NCBI GenBank assembly: GCA_919901745.1
Contig: CAKKPP010000003.1
Span: 296,838-338,298 of the forward strand
DNA: 41,461 nt
Source of the DNA: Chloroflexota bacterium
GTDB lineage: Bacteria; Chloroflexota; Limnocylindria; Limnocylindrales; CSP1-4
Direction: 5' to 3'
Shown: piece after piece, positions 1 to 8,031 of the stretch
Numbering within the stretch: the first letter of the stretch is position 1
Layout: each line of letters starts with the position of its first letter
The notes under the pieces: model-generated
Told to the model about the DNA's origin: nothing
What the model saw: the letters and a program-made list of their open reading frames with translations, nothing else
Databases searched by the model: none
Made by a program: the position numbers and the translations under genes

Positions 1-1172
1 CGGCGCCGACCCCAGCCCCGACACCGACTTCAACGCCCGCACCGGCGCCGACCCCGACGTCCGGATCAGGTGGCGCAGGCGGGTCCACGCCGACATCCGC
101 GCCAGGTGCGACGACATCCCCGAGCGCCCCCACCACGAACGCGCCGACGCCGAACGCGCCGACGCCCGATGGCTCGGAGCCGGACCCCTCGACCGGCAGT
201 CCCGAATCGCCCGATGCGACCTGGACCGATACTGCGGAACCGTGGTCGGGCGGCGGGCCGGATGGCCCGGCACCGTGGGTGATCGGAGCCGGGACGGCGA
301 GTTCCTCGTCGGGTGGTCCCGGGGTGGGATCGGCAGGCGGTGGTGCGGCCGGCGGGACCGCGGCCGGCAATCCCGAGTCCGGCGAGGGCGATCCTTCGGG
401 TGGCGCCGACGACGCATTCGATCCTGCGGCCGCTCTCGACCCTGCGGCGGCTCTCGCGAACCCTCCCCGAGCCTTCTCGACCGCACTGACGGCGCTTGGA
501 CTGGACGGGGACATGCTGGGTACGGTCTCCGGACTGCAGGTTGCGATCACGACATCTGGTGCTGTGGTCCTCTGGATGGGATTTCTGGTCTTCGGCAGGC
601 GCCGGCGCGACGGCGATCCACCCGAGGAAGACGCGGTCCTGGCAGCCAGCGCCGCTCGGGCCGAAGCTGCGGCTGCATCGTCATCGCTCCTGGACGCCCC
701 TGTGGTGGTACCCGGCGGTCACGATCCGGACGCCGGGGTGCCGCGCTGGCGCCGGGCTTCGTTGCTTGAGGCGCGCAAGGCCGATCCGCTTCGCTCGCCC
801 GCAGCGGCAGTGCGTCACCAGACCTTTGGGCGGGGATTTGCGGATCCCGATGACAGGCTCGAACGCCGCCTGATCCGATACCGCGTGGTTCGATTGCTCG
901 ACGCACCGGATGAATTCAGGGCAACAGAGATCGGCGTTCTCGATCAGGGCGATGAAGTCGAGCTTGTCGAGCGATCGGGCGTCTACTGGCTCGTTCGCTG
1001 CCCGGACGGCGGCCAGGGCTGGATCCACAGGATGACCCTCGGCGACGTCGTCGGAGAAGCACCGGCGCCGATGCCCGCCCAGACGTGGGCCGCCCGGCCC
1101 GGAGAGCCCGCGGACAGCCAGGCCGACGCGAGCCTCATCGGCTCATTCATCGGCGGGCGCTCAGGCGCCTGA
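1..1172 (+). CDS. Pro/Thr-rich membrane-anchored SH3-like domain protein (5' end missing)
   Basis: The reading frame is open from the left edge (codons begin at base 3) to a TGA at 1170-1172, so the gene starts outside the window. The first 90 or so visible codons are low-complexity Pro/Thr/Ala/Ser (repeated APTP, NAPTP), followed by a Gly/Ser/Ala-rich stretch, one hydrophobic segment at about 530-590 (ITTSGAVVLWMGFLVFG) ended by RRRR, and a C-terminal region that reads like a bacterial SH3-like fold (RVVRLLDAPDEF to WLVRCPDGGQGWIH, about 880-1035). I infer an extracytoplasmic Pro/Thr-rich stalk on one membrane anchor with a cytoplasmic SH3-like domain; topology follows from the basic residues after the membrane segment. 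Such layouts occur in envelope-associated proteins, but the exact function is unknown. Internal ATG codons, such as that at 279, are not needed as starts because coding character continues upstream. Confidence 0.75.
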   Translation, partial: APTPAPTPTSTPAPAPTPTSGSGGAGGSTPTSAPGATTSPSAPTTNAPTPNAPTPDGSEPDPSTGSPESPDATWTDTAEPWSGGGPDGPAPWVIGAGTASSSSGGPGVGSAGGGAAGGTAAGNPESGEGDPSGGADDAFDPAAALDPAAALANPPRAFSTALTALGLDGDMLGTVSGLQVAITTSGAVVLWMGFLVFGRRRRDGDPPEEDAVLAASAARAEAAAASSSLLDAPVVVPGGHDPDAGVPRWRRASLLEARKADPLRSPAAAVRHQTFGRGFADPDDRLERRLIRYRVVRLLDAPDEFRATEIGVLDQGDEVELVERSGVYWLVRCPDGGQGWIHRMTLGDVVGEAPAPMPAQTWAARPGEPADSQADASLIGSFIGGRSGA

Positions 1173-1205
1173 CCGTCGGCGCCTCAACGACGGCGCCTGA
1201 ACGTC
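1164..1205. repeat. Three tandem 14-bp repeats over the stop codon
   Basis: Three adjoining 14-base units begin with GGCGCCT at 1164, 1178 and 1192: GGCGCCTGACCGTC, GGCGCCTCAACGAC, GGCGCCTGAACGTC. The first contains the stop of the SH3-like gene. They fill the short gap before the convergent methyltransferase gene. The GGCGCC cores are self-complementary and could fold, so the block may act in termination for both genes; that role is inferred. Confidence 0.5.
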
Positions 1206-1218
1206 GCCCTCACGCCCG

Positions 1219-2151
1219 TCAACGGCGGGGGCGATTGACCGGCACCACCCCTGCTCGCAGCACGAGGATGTGCTGGTGCGCGATGTTTGGGACAAATACC
1301 TTCGGGTAGCCATACGGCCGCAGTCTCGTCCCGGCCTGGTACCAGATCAGGTCGCCCTTGACCGTGAACCCGGCGGTTTCTGCGCGCCCGGCAAGGTCGG
1401 CTCCCGTGAACACGTAACGCCCGCCCTGGTAGGCATCGCGGACAATCACGACCGCGTATCGACCGGGACGAAGGACGCGGTGAAGCTCCCCGAAGACCTC
1501 GGTCATGCGGTCCAGGAACTGGGCATAGTCGTCGCTGTTGGCGAGATCGGCCGGGCTCTCGCTGATCATCGCGTAGTCGGTTCGTCGGTTGGCGTGCGCC
1601 TCGGCGAGCTTGCCGCCGGCCATTGTCAGCGGAAGTTGCACGTTGTACGGCGGATCGGTCGCGACGAAGTCGATGGTGCCGGCCTCGATCGTGGGAAGGA
1701 TCTCCCGACAATCGCCGAGCAAGACGTCGAGGCCGCTCGGATCGAACGTCCGCGGTCCGCCAGGATCGTGCGGCCCGAGATCGGAGAGCAGCGGTCCGAC
1801 TCCATCGCGCTCTGTTGACGCAGCGGCGACAACTTCGCGATAGACGGCGATCCAGCGCGGATCGAGCTCGATCCCGATCGCGCGCCGTGGACCGCGGGCG
1901 ATCGCGGCACCAAGGAGCGTCCCGCCGACGCCGGCGAACGGGTCGAGCACCGTTTCGCCGGTCTTGGTGAAGAACTCGATCAGGCGGGCCATGAGCCGCG
2001 GCGGCTTGTTGGCGCCGTGTGCACGACGCAGTGTGTGTCCGAGCTCCGACGGATAGGCGGTGGACCAGACCGACTTCGTGAAGTAGAGCCACTCCTCGCC
2101 GCTGAGATCGTTGAGCTGGTTGCCGGGGTGCGGCGGCGGGCGATCAGTCAC
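1219..2151 (-). CDS. Site-specific DNA methyltransferase (orphan)
   Basis: A 310-residue protein of the N6_N4 MTase family. Motif I for S-adenosylmethionine binding is DPFAGVGGTLLGA near residue 75-87, and the catalytic motif IV is TDPPYNVQLP further on, so the order is motif I before motif IV. DPPY is typical of adenine-N6 (sometimes cytosine-N4) modification. The reading frame runs far upstream, but a GTG start at 2151 gives VTDRPPPHPGNQLNDLSG, which matches the usual start of small enzymes of this type and leaves a 58-bp divergent promoter gap to the LuxR-type gene. No restriction endonuclease gene is adjacent, so it is probably a solitary epigenetic or phage-derived methylase. The recognition sequence cannot be read from the protein. 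The frame ends in NRPRR, 46 bp from the convergent SH3-like gene. Confidence 0.85.
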   Translation of the reverse strand: MTDRPPPHPGNQLNDLSGEEWLYFTKSVWSTAYPSELGHTLRRAHGANKPPRLMARLIEFFTKTGETVLDPFAGVGGTLLGAAIARGPRRAIGIELDPRWIAVYREVVAAASTERDGVGPLLSDLGPHDPGGPRTFDPSGLDVLLGDCREILPTIEAGTIDFVATDPPYNVQLPLTMAGGKLAEAHANRRTDYAMISESPADLANSDDYAQFLDRMTEVFGELHRVLRPGRYAVVIVRDAYQGGRYVFTGADLAGRAETAGFTVKGDLIWYQAGTRLRPYGYPKVFVPNIAHQHILVLRAGVVPVNRPRR

Positions 2152-2209
2152 GGCGCGAAGCCTACCGGTTCCCCGGGCCGCTCTCGCAGCCGCTCCGTAG
2201 AATGGATCG

Positions 2210-5200
2210 ATGTCCGCCCGCCACAGCAGCCCTCGGTTCGTGGGGCGAGAGCGCGAGCTCGCCCGGATTGCGACTGCGCTCGAGCGCGCGGCCGGCGGCC
2301 GAACGACCAGTCTGCTTCTCACGGGATCCGCCGGCCTCGGGTCGTCAAGGTTGCTCGATGAGGTCGAACGTCGGCTTGCATTGCTCGACGCACCGTTCCA
2401 GGTGGTTCGGTGCTCACTCGAGGCGTCCCTCCCCGGGGAGCCGTACGGCCCAATCGTCGCCGGGTTCCAGCCGGCCCTCGGAGCACTCGATGACGCGGCT
2501 CTCACCCGGGTGATCGGACCAGTTGCCGAGCCCATCGCGCGGCTGCTCCCCGACCTCGAGCCACGACTGGCAAGCGCCGGGATCCTGACCGACCGCCCGT
2601 GGATCGTCGATCCCGAGCGGCGCCAGGCCCGGCTGCTCGAGGCGCTTCTCGGGTGCCTCGAGCGACTCGGCGAGCGTGCGCCCGTGCTCCTGATCATCGA
2701 GGACCTCCACGCAGCCGACTTCGGCACGCGCGCGCTGGCGACGTTCCTCGCCCGGATCACCCGTCCCGGGCGACTGGCCATGATCGCAACGTATCAGCCG
2801 GATGAGCTGACGCGCGATCATCCGCTCCGCGCGGACCTGGAGGCCATGGCCGAGGCCAATGAGCCGCCAGCGACGATCGCGCTTGATCCGCTGGGCCGCG
2901 ACGCCCTTGCAGCACTGATCGAGGGCATCGAGGAGCGCCGTCCGTCCGCGTCCGAGCTCCTGTTGGTGACGGAGCGGTCCCGAGGCAACCCGCTCGTCGC
3001 CGAGGAAATCGTCGCTGCGCGGCGCGAACTGACGGGTGTCTCCCTTGCCGGTCCGTTCGAGCAGATCGTGATGGCGCGGCTCGCCGGACGGACGTCGAAC
3101 TGTCAGCGGGTCCTGCGCCTCCTGGCACTGGCCGGTGGAACGATCACCCGCGACGAGCTGGCGGCCGCGGTGAGCCACGATGGGGCGGATCCCGCGACGA
3201 CGCAGCGATCGAGAAGTATCACGTTCGACCTCGCCGCAAGCATCGAGGAGGCGGCGGACCACGGCTACCTTCTGGGAGTCCCGGGTGGATCGGGCGTCGC
3301 GACCGGGTCCGATCGGGCCCCCGTCCAGCTGCGCCATCAGCTGATCGCAAGCGCGATCGCGGCCGATATGCTGCCCGGGCAGTTTCGGCGGGATCACACG
3401 GCATTGGGTCGGGCCCTCGATGGGCGTCCAGCTGCGAGCCTGCGGCACTGGATCGCGATTCACCGAACGGCAGAGACCCGGAGTACCGCTCTGCGCGCAG
3501 CCGAAGAGGCGGAACGCGTCGATGCACCGGGGGACGCGCTCGCAGCCCTCGAGATTGCCCTGCGGATTGGCGAGCCAGCCGGCAGCGTCGTCGACGTGTC
3601 GGCCCAGGTCGTGCTGCTGCGGCGTGCGGCCGAGGCCGCGTTCTCGATTGGCCGCACCCGCCGTGCGGTTGCATTCATCGAGTCGGCTCTGGGTCAGCTT
3701 GGTCCGTCTCATCGACTCGAGGCTGGACGCCTCCACGAACGTTTGGGCCTGTATCGCCGGGTGGACGGAGATCATGCTGGTGGCCTCGAGGCGCAGCGCG
3801 AGGCCGTTCGCCTGATCCCGCCTGCGCCGTCCGTCGACCGCGCCACGGCCCTCGCGAGCCTCGCGCAGGCGCTCATGCTCGACGGCTCGTTCTCCGAAGC
3901 GAAGGCGCGCGCGAACGAGGCCGTCGCCATGGCCGACGACCTGGGCGAGGTCGGCCTGCCTGCAAAGAGCCACGCGACCTGCACGCTCGGTATCTGCGAG
4001 GCCTACGGCGGGGATCTCAGCCAGGCTGTCCAGCTTCTCGAGGAGTCGCGAGCGCTGTCCGAGCAGCTACGGAGGCTGGACCAGGTTTTCCGCTCACTCG
4101 CGAACATCACCACCACCTATGAGTTGCAGTGGCGGCAAGGTGACGCGATAAGAACGGCGACGGAGGGGATCGACCGAGCCAATCGAGAAGGCCTCGAAAC
4201 GGTATATGGCAATCAGCTCCGGGGCAATGTTGCTAGTTCACTCATCCTTGTTGGGCGATGGGACGATGCGCGGGAGATGAGTCAGCGGGGCTTGGAGTGG
4301 AGCCCCGCCGGCCCCGCTTTTGTCGACCCTGCAATCTCCCTGGCGGCTGTCGAGGTCGAATCGAAGGCTGATGAACATTCAGCAAACCTGCTGGGCCGCC
4401 TGCTCTTGGAGCTTGAGATCCTGCCTGACCCGCAGTACGTCGTCCCCGCAAGCCGGGTCGTGGCGTCCTTTGCTCTGTGGCGCGGAGACGTGGGCGATGC
4501 GAGGGGCGCAGCCGAGCGAGGGTGGTCGCTCCTCGATGCGAGCGAGGACTGGATCGCGATCTCGCGGATGGCGGGCACCCTCCTGGAAGTGCTGGCAGCA
4601 CAGGTGGCTGATGCTAAGGAACGGCGTGACCTGGCGACAGTGGCAGAAGCGCGTACGAGGGCGGCGGTTGTCCTTGATGTCGCCGAGCGCGCGGTCCAAA
4701 GCGCGGACGTATCAAAAGAGATGGGTTCGCGGCGTGACGCCGACTCATGGCTGAACAACGCCCGCGCTCATCGAAAGCGACTAAACGGGGACGTCGAGCC
4801 AGACGACTGGAACGAAGCGGCGGAGGCATGGGCGGCGATCGGTGACCCATATCAAGAGGCCCGCGCTCGTTGGCGCCAAGCTGAAGCCCTGCTCACGTAT
4901 GGGGATGGGCGTGCTGGCCGGTCCAAGGCCATCGGGCCGCTGCGTGAGGCCTATCGTGCTGCGACCAAGCTTGGTGCTGGGCCGCTCATCCGCGAGCTTG
5001 AAGCCCTCGCTGGACGTGCGCTGATCAAGCTCCCACTCGCCGCTTCGAATGCCCCCCGCCGGGAGAAGATCTATGTCCAAGGCGCAACCACAGCAGCGGC
5101 GATCACCTCCGCGTTCGCTCCACCCCCAAGCGGGCCGCGCAGCGATGCCTTTGGCTTGTCTCCCCGCGAGCGGGAAGTGCTGCGCCTTATTGCCCAAGGT

Positions 5201-5359
5201 CGCACAAATCGTGACGTTGGTGATCGTCTCTTCATTAGCCAGAAGACCGTCGGCGTTCACGTTGGCAACATCCTTGCCAAGCTCGGCGTTTCGGGTCGCG
5301 TCGAAGCAGCGACGGTTGCTCTTCGGCTCGGTCTAGCGGACTCACGAAGGGACGCGTGA
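2210..5359 (+). CDS. Large ATPase-type LuxR-family transcriptional regulator (LAL-like)
   Basis: A 1049-residue protein with the LAL/MalT-like layout: N-terminal AAA/NB-ARC-like ATPase (FVGRERELARI at residues 10-20; Walker B VLLIIEDLHAAD at about 159-170), a long helical TPR-like middle (about 400-930), and a C-terminal LuxR/GerE helix-turn-helix (FGLSPREREVLRLIAQGRTN, then SQKTVGVHVGNILAKLGV). The P-loop is unusual: residues 39-47 read GSAGLGSSR where the family has GxxGxGKSR, so the lysine that contacts ATP phosphates is replaced by Ser45. The HTH is intact, which suggests DNA binding is retained while nucleotide hydrolysis may be lost. Such proteins usually sense a small ligand through the TPR region; the target is unknown. 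The ATG at 2210 puts the family's typical FVGRE motif at residue 10. A strong hairpin lies just after the stop. Confidence 0.88.
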   Translation: MSARHSSPRFVGRERELARIATALERAAGGRTTSLLLTGSAGLGSSRLLDEVERRLALLDAPFQVVRCSLEASLPGEPYGPIVAGFQPALGALDDAALTRVIGPVAEPIARLLPDLEPRLASAGILTDRPWIVDPERRQARLLEALLGCLERLGERAPVLLIIEDLHAADFGTRALATFLARITRPGRLAMIATYQPDELTRDHPLRADLEAMAEANEPPATIALDPLGRDALAALIEGIEERRPSASELLLVTERSRGNPLVAEEIVAARRELTGVSLAGPFEQIVMARLAGRTSNCQRVLRLLALAGGTITRDELAAAVSHDGADPATTQRSRSITFDLAASIEEAADHGYLLGVPGGSGVATGSDRAPVQLRHQLIASAIAADMLPGQFRRDHTALGRALDGRPAASLRHWIAIHRTAETRSTALRAAEEAERVDAPGDALAALEIALRIGEPAGSVVDVSAQVVLLRRAAEAAFSIGRTRRAVAFIESALGQLGPSHRLEAGRLHERLGLYRRVDGDHAGGLEAQREAVRLIPPAPSVDRATALASLAQALMLDGSFSEAKARANEAVAMADDLGEVGLPAKSHATCTLGICEAYGGDLSQAVQLLEESRALSEQLRRLDQVFRSLANITTTYELQWRQGDAIRTATEGIDRANREGLETVYGNQLRGNVASSLILVGRWDDAREMSQRGLEWSPAGPAFVDPAISLAAVEVESKADEHSANLLGRLLLELEILPDPQYVVPASRVVASFALWRGDVGDARGAAERGWSLLDASEDWIAISRMAGTLLEVLAAQVADAKERRDLATVAEARTRAAVVLDVAERAVQSADVSKEMGSRRDADSWLNNARAHRKRLNGDVEPDDWNEAAEAWAAIGDPYQEARARWRQAEALLTYGDGRAGRSKAIGPLREAYRAATKLGAGPLIRELEALAGRALIKLPLAASNAPRREKIYVQGATTAAAITSAFAPPPSGPRSDAFGLSPREREVLRLIAQGRTNRDVGDRLFISQKTVGVHVGNILAKLGVSGRVEAATVALRLGLADSRRDA

Positions 5360-5365
5360 ATCGAA

Positions 5366-5390
5366 GAGACCCGGACACAGTCCGGGTCTC
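5366..5390. terminator. Perfect 10-bp hairpin after the LuxR-type gene
   Basis: GAGACCCGGA, a five-base loop CACAG, and the exact reverse complement TCCGGGTCTC begin seven bases after the TGA at 5359. There is no clear T-run. The position between convergent genes suggests it ends transcription of the regulator. Confidence 0.65.
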
Positions 5391-5407
5391 GACCCTATTG
5401 ATGTTAC

Positions 5408-5423
5408 CCGTCGGGCACGACGG
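5408..5423 (-). terminator. 6-bp hairpin downstream of first mini membrane peptide
   Basis: CCGTCG, loop GGCA, CGACGG on the plus strand. On the minus strand it lies 13 bases beyond the stop codon of the 31-residue peptide gene. No U-run follows, so this is a modest terminator candidate. Confidence 0.4.
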
Positions 5424-5436
5424 ACAACCCGAGTTG

Positions 5437-5532
5437 CTAGAGCCAGCGGCGGCTCGCCACCAGCGTAAGCGCGAACGCCACGAACGGCGTCAAGGAGACG
5501 GTCAGCCGCCAGATCCGATCGGTGAGCTTCAT
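5437..5532 (-). CDS. 31-residue single-pass membrane peptide, copy A
   Basis: Codons run from ATG at 5532 to TAG at 5437-5439. The peptide has a basic N-terminus (MKLTDRIWRL), one hydrophobic segment (SLTPFVAFALTLVA) and a C-terminal RRWL. It is a clear paralogue of the peptide at 5680-5778: from the Trp at residue 8 onward, 14 of 24 positions are identical (pattern W-x-L-x-x-S-L-x-P, then A-x-A-L-x-L-V-A-x-R-R-W) while the DNA differs at many synonymous sites. Protein-level conservation between copies is the main evidence that this is a real gene. A GGAG lies about 11 bases before the start. It could be a small membrane regulator, or a type I toxin-like or leader peptide. I do not recognise the family. 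Confidence 0.6.
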   Translation of the reverse strand: MKLTDRIWRLTVSLTPFVAFALTLVASRRWL

Positions 5533-5679
5533 GGTCCGGGCACTCCAGGTCGAAGGTTGAGGTTGGCCCACGACCGCAAGGGTCGAAGGACCGTCAACGT
5601 ATCGGTGGTCTGACGTGCCGGTAATCCCGACGAAGGTACTTGTCCGACCCGGACTTTGGTCCTAGGTGTGGTTACCGGA

Positions 5680-5778
5680 TCAGGCCCAACGTCGCCCCGC
5701 AACCAGGACAAGGGCGATTGCGATGTATGGCGCGAGGCTCAGGCAGAGATGCCATGCGCGACGAGCGAGATGGTTCAT
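5680..5778 (-). CDS. 32-residue single-pass membrane peptide, copy B
   Basis: ATG at 5778 to TGA at 5680-5682, preceded by a strong ribosome binding site (GGGAGGAGCTC directly before ATG). The peptide begins MNHLARRAWHL, has a hydrophobic core (SLAPYIAIALVLVAG) and ends RRWA. It shares the W/SL-P/ALxLVA/RRW skeleton with copy A, 147 bases downstream on the same strand. The positive N-terminus, conserved Pro in the membrane segment and C-terminal Arg-Arg-Trp suggest a membrane-inserted peptide; orientation cannot be fixed because both ends are positive. It is divergent from the AlaX gene, with 159 bp between starts. Function unknown. Confidence 0.65.
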   Translation of the reverse strand: MNHLARRAWHLCLSLAPYIAIALVLVAGRRWA

Positions 5779-5845
5779 GAGCTCCTCCCAAAGACGTGTC
5801 GACGCTGAGCCGGGCAGCCCCAAATGCGACAGGGTAACCATAACG

Positions 5846-5867
5846 CCGCGGACTTACCGCCGACTTA
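5846..5867 (-). promoter_or_regulatory. Two tandem 11-bp direct repeats upstream of mini peptide copy B
   Basis: The minus strand reads TAAGTCGGCGG followed at once by TAAGTCCGCGG (one mismatch). On that strand TATGGT, a fair -10 element, starts five bases beyond the repeats and no recognisable -35 exists, so the repeats sit where the -35 should be. An 11-bp head-to-tail pair in this place is the classic arrangement for an OmpR/PhoB-type activator; that assignment is inference. Confidence 0.4.
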
Positions 5868-5937
5868 TCGCCGCGCACCGGTCGACCGAGGGAGATGAAG
5901 AGGGCCGGCGGCCGACCCGATTCTGTAGAGTCTCGGC

Positions 5938-6681
5938 ATGGGTCAGCAACTCTGCTACGTCGACGCCTACGCGCAGCGGATCGATGCCCGCGTGGTCGCA
6001 ACCGAACGATCCGAGTCCGGGAACCCGCTCGTCGTTCTCGATCGCACCGTGTTCTATCCGGGTGGCGGCGGCCAGCCGTCGGATCGTGGCCTCATCCTCC
6101 GTGCCGCCGATGGGCGGACCTGGACAGTCCGCTCTGCACGCAAGACCGAAGGCGAGATCGTCCACGAGATCGACCCCGACGATCTTGGGCCGCCGATGGT
6201 GGGCGACACGGTCACCATCGACCTCGACTGGGCCCGGCGCTACGCTCTCATGCGTACCCATACCGCACTCCACGCCCTGTGCGGCGTCGTGTGGCGCGAC
6301 TACGGTGCCCTCGTCACCGGCGGCAATATGGAGCCGGGTTCGGGTCGAATGGATTTCGAGTTCGAGCGGATGACCGGCGACCTCGTCGACGAGATCGAGA
6401 CGATGGTCAACTTCGAACTCGAATTGGGACGCGCGGTTCGAGTCAACGTCCTGCCACGCGATGAGGCCTTCGCGATCCCGGATCTGATCCGGACCAAGAT
6501 CAACCTGCTGCCCGAGGGCATCGAGGAGATCCGGACGATCGAGATCGTCGGGCTCGACCTTCAGGCCGACGGCGGGACCCACGTGGCCAACACGACCGAA
6601 GTCGGGCGGATCAAGGTCGTCGGATATGAGTCGAAGGGGCGGATCAACAAGCGGATCAGGATCGCGGTCGAGGACGCGTGA
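5938..6681 (+). CDS. alaX: AlaX-type alanyl-tRNA editing hydrolase
   Basis: A 247-residue protein matching the stand-alone AlaRS editing-domain family, which hydrolyses mischarged Ser- or Gly-tRNA(Ala) in the cytoplasm. Seen in the sequence: an N-terminal beta-barrel part with FYPGGGGQPSDRG (residues 39-51), the zinc motif HTALH (H108, H112), and ADGGTHVANT with H215. The family's fourth zinc ligand is normally the Cys of CGGTH; here the position is Asp211, as in a subset of AlaX proteins. The length fits the medium/long AlaX type without a synthetase domain. The start ATG at 5938 gives the usual short lead-in to the first barrel strand. It stands alone, divergent from the mini membrane peptides and convergent with hipA. 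Confidence 0.85.
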   Translation: MGQQLCYVDAYAQRIDARVVATERSESGNPLVVLDRTVFYPGGGGQPSDRGLILRAADGRTWTVRSARKTEGEIVHEIDPDDLGPPMVGDTVTIDLDWARRYALMRTHTALHALCGVVWRDYGALVTGGNMEPGSGRMDFEFERMTGDLVDEIETMVNFELELGRAVRVNVLPRDEAFAIPDLIRTKINLLPEGIEEIRTIEIVGLDLQADGGTHVANTTEVGRIKVVGYESKGRINKRIRIAVEDA

Positions 6682-6762
6682 AGGTCAACCTCCTGATCGG
6701 CCAGCCGACGGGTCCGAGGGCATCACTTCGTCTCCCGCCGGTCACCGCCGCACCTGGTGCGT

Positions 6763-8031
6763 TCAGCCGGCGCCGCTCCGCTGGACCTCAGGCGACAGGG
6801 GCATGAACACCTCGCCGACCGTCGCCTTCTCCGATCTGGAGATCCCCACGGAGTCCGCGACAGCCTGCCACTTCGACACCGCCGAGGCCACCTCGTGCAC
6901 GATGTCGCGGGCCCGGGCATCGGAGAGTCCGTACAGCCGGTGCGTCGCGATCGCCGCCGACAGGCTCGGCGCCGTGGTCGTCCCGTCGATGGCGAGCGAG
7001 TGCTCGCGCATCTCGCGGGCCGGGTTGAGGTCGTAAGCGGGTGCGAGGCGCCATCCCTCGGGCAAGCGCAGAAATCCATGGTTCCGCAGGTGGTCATCCC
7101 GGTTGCCTGCGAGGACATTGAACGCAAGGCGCCGGAAGAGTTGCTCGAGGTCCTCGCGCACGGCGGCCGGTGCGACGTGATCGGCGACGGCCATGGCGAG
7201 GTCCGGGTAGCCGGCCGGCTCATCATCGCGTTTCCCGGTCATGGTCATCGCCGATGCGAACAGGCGCCGCCCCGCTTCCGTCCGGTCGAACCGACGCGTG
7301 GCAAATGTTCGACCTCGGGCCCCGAGTCTCAGTAGTTCCGAGTCCGCGACGTGGATCCCGGCATCCCGGGCGAGCTGTGCGAAGACCTCCTCCCACGCAC
7401 CAGAGTCTCGGCGATCTGTGCGAGAGGGAAACTTGGCGATCCACAGGTCGCCGCCGACCCCACGGAAGTTCGCCTTCGGCCGTCCGCCGCCGAGCGAGCT
7501 GCCTGGCGCGATGAGCAGGGAGATGGTCGGGTCGGCGATGGAAGCCCCCGGGTTCTCCTCGAACTCGCGCGCTGCCGCCTCGAGAGCGCGCAATCCCGTC
7601 ATCGGGGGAATCGCAGGGTCGGCGTCGTCGATGAACGGGCCCTCGACGCCGCGGCGTAGTCGAAGGGCGCCCATCCGCGATTCGTCGGATACGCCAACGA
7701 GGAACTCCCACCCGCTCAGGCGCCGCGCGCGGCGGCCTTCGCGATCTGCCGACTCTGCTTCACGGCGCTCAAGGAGCAGTTGCCCCCAGAGGTCCGGCGC
7801 CGTGTCGGCGAGGATGGGCGGGAGCCCGCCGCCGGGGGCGTACTGGCGACCTTCGATCAAGGGGAGTCGGGGCTCAAGGGCGAAGGGGTCCCGGCTGTCG
7901 AGCCATGAGCGCGCGTATGCGAAAGCGATCGCTCCGCGAGACCCGGGATGGCGAGTCAGCACACCCACCGGGCGCGACGGCCCAAGTTCGGGCGCGTCCA
8001 GGGTGACGACCAGGTCCTCCTCAGAGTTCAT
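6763..8031 (-). CDS. hipA: HipA-type serine/threonine kinase toxin
   Basis: A 422-residue HipA-family protein. Seen: couple_hipA-like N-terminus (PVGVLTRHPGSRGAIAFAYARSWL), Gly-rich ATP loop SSLGGGRPKANF (about 178-189), a candidate catalytic Lys in WIAKFPS (K200), the catalytic loop NRDDHLRNHGF (D312/D313, N317) and the DFG-like PAYDLNP (D334). All key kinase residues are present, so it is likely active. Characterised HipA kinases phosphorylate aminoacyl-tRNA synthetases (GltX in E. coli) and cause growth arrest. The start at 8031 (MNSEEDLVVTLDAP) overlaps the end of hipB by 11 bases, giving translational coupling with antitoxin first. The in-frame extension upstream of 8031 lies in hipB and is not used. 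Confidence 0.88.
   Translation of the reverse strand: MNSEEDLVVTLDAPELGPSRPVGVLTRHPGSRGAIAFAYARSWLDSRDPFALEPRLPLIEGRQYAPGGGLPPILADTAPDLWGQLLLERREAESADREGRRARRLSGWEFLVGVSDESRMGALRLRRGVEGPFIDDADPAIPPMTGLRALEAAAREFEENPGASIADPTISLLIAPGSSLGGGRPKANFRGVGGDLWIAKFPSRTDRRDSGAWEEVFAQLARDAGIHVADSELLRLGARGRTFATRRFDRTEAGRRLFASAMTMTGKRDDEPAGYPDLAMAVADHVAPAAVREDLEQLFRRLAFNVLAGNRDDHLRNHGFLRLPEGWRLAPAYDLNPAREMREHSLAIDGTTTAPSLSAAIATHRLYGLSDARARDIVHEVASAVSKWQAVADSVGISRSEKATVGEVFMPLSPEVQRSGAG

Noticed and set aside
2414-3973. 519-residue minus-strand frame opposite the LuxR-type gene.
   Set aside because: Shadow frame; low-quality residue composition and full overlap with a recognised protein.
5356-5613. 85-residue plus-strand ORF after the LuxR-type gene.
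   Set aside because: It overlaps a terminator hairpin and the better-supported minus-strand mini peptide, and has no recognisable protein character.
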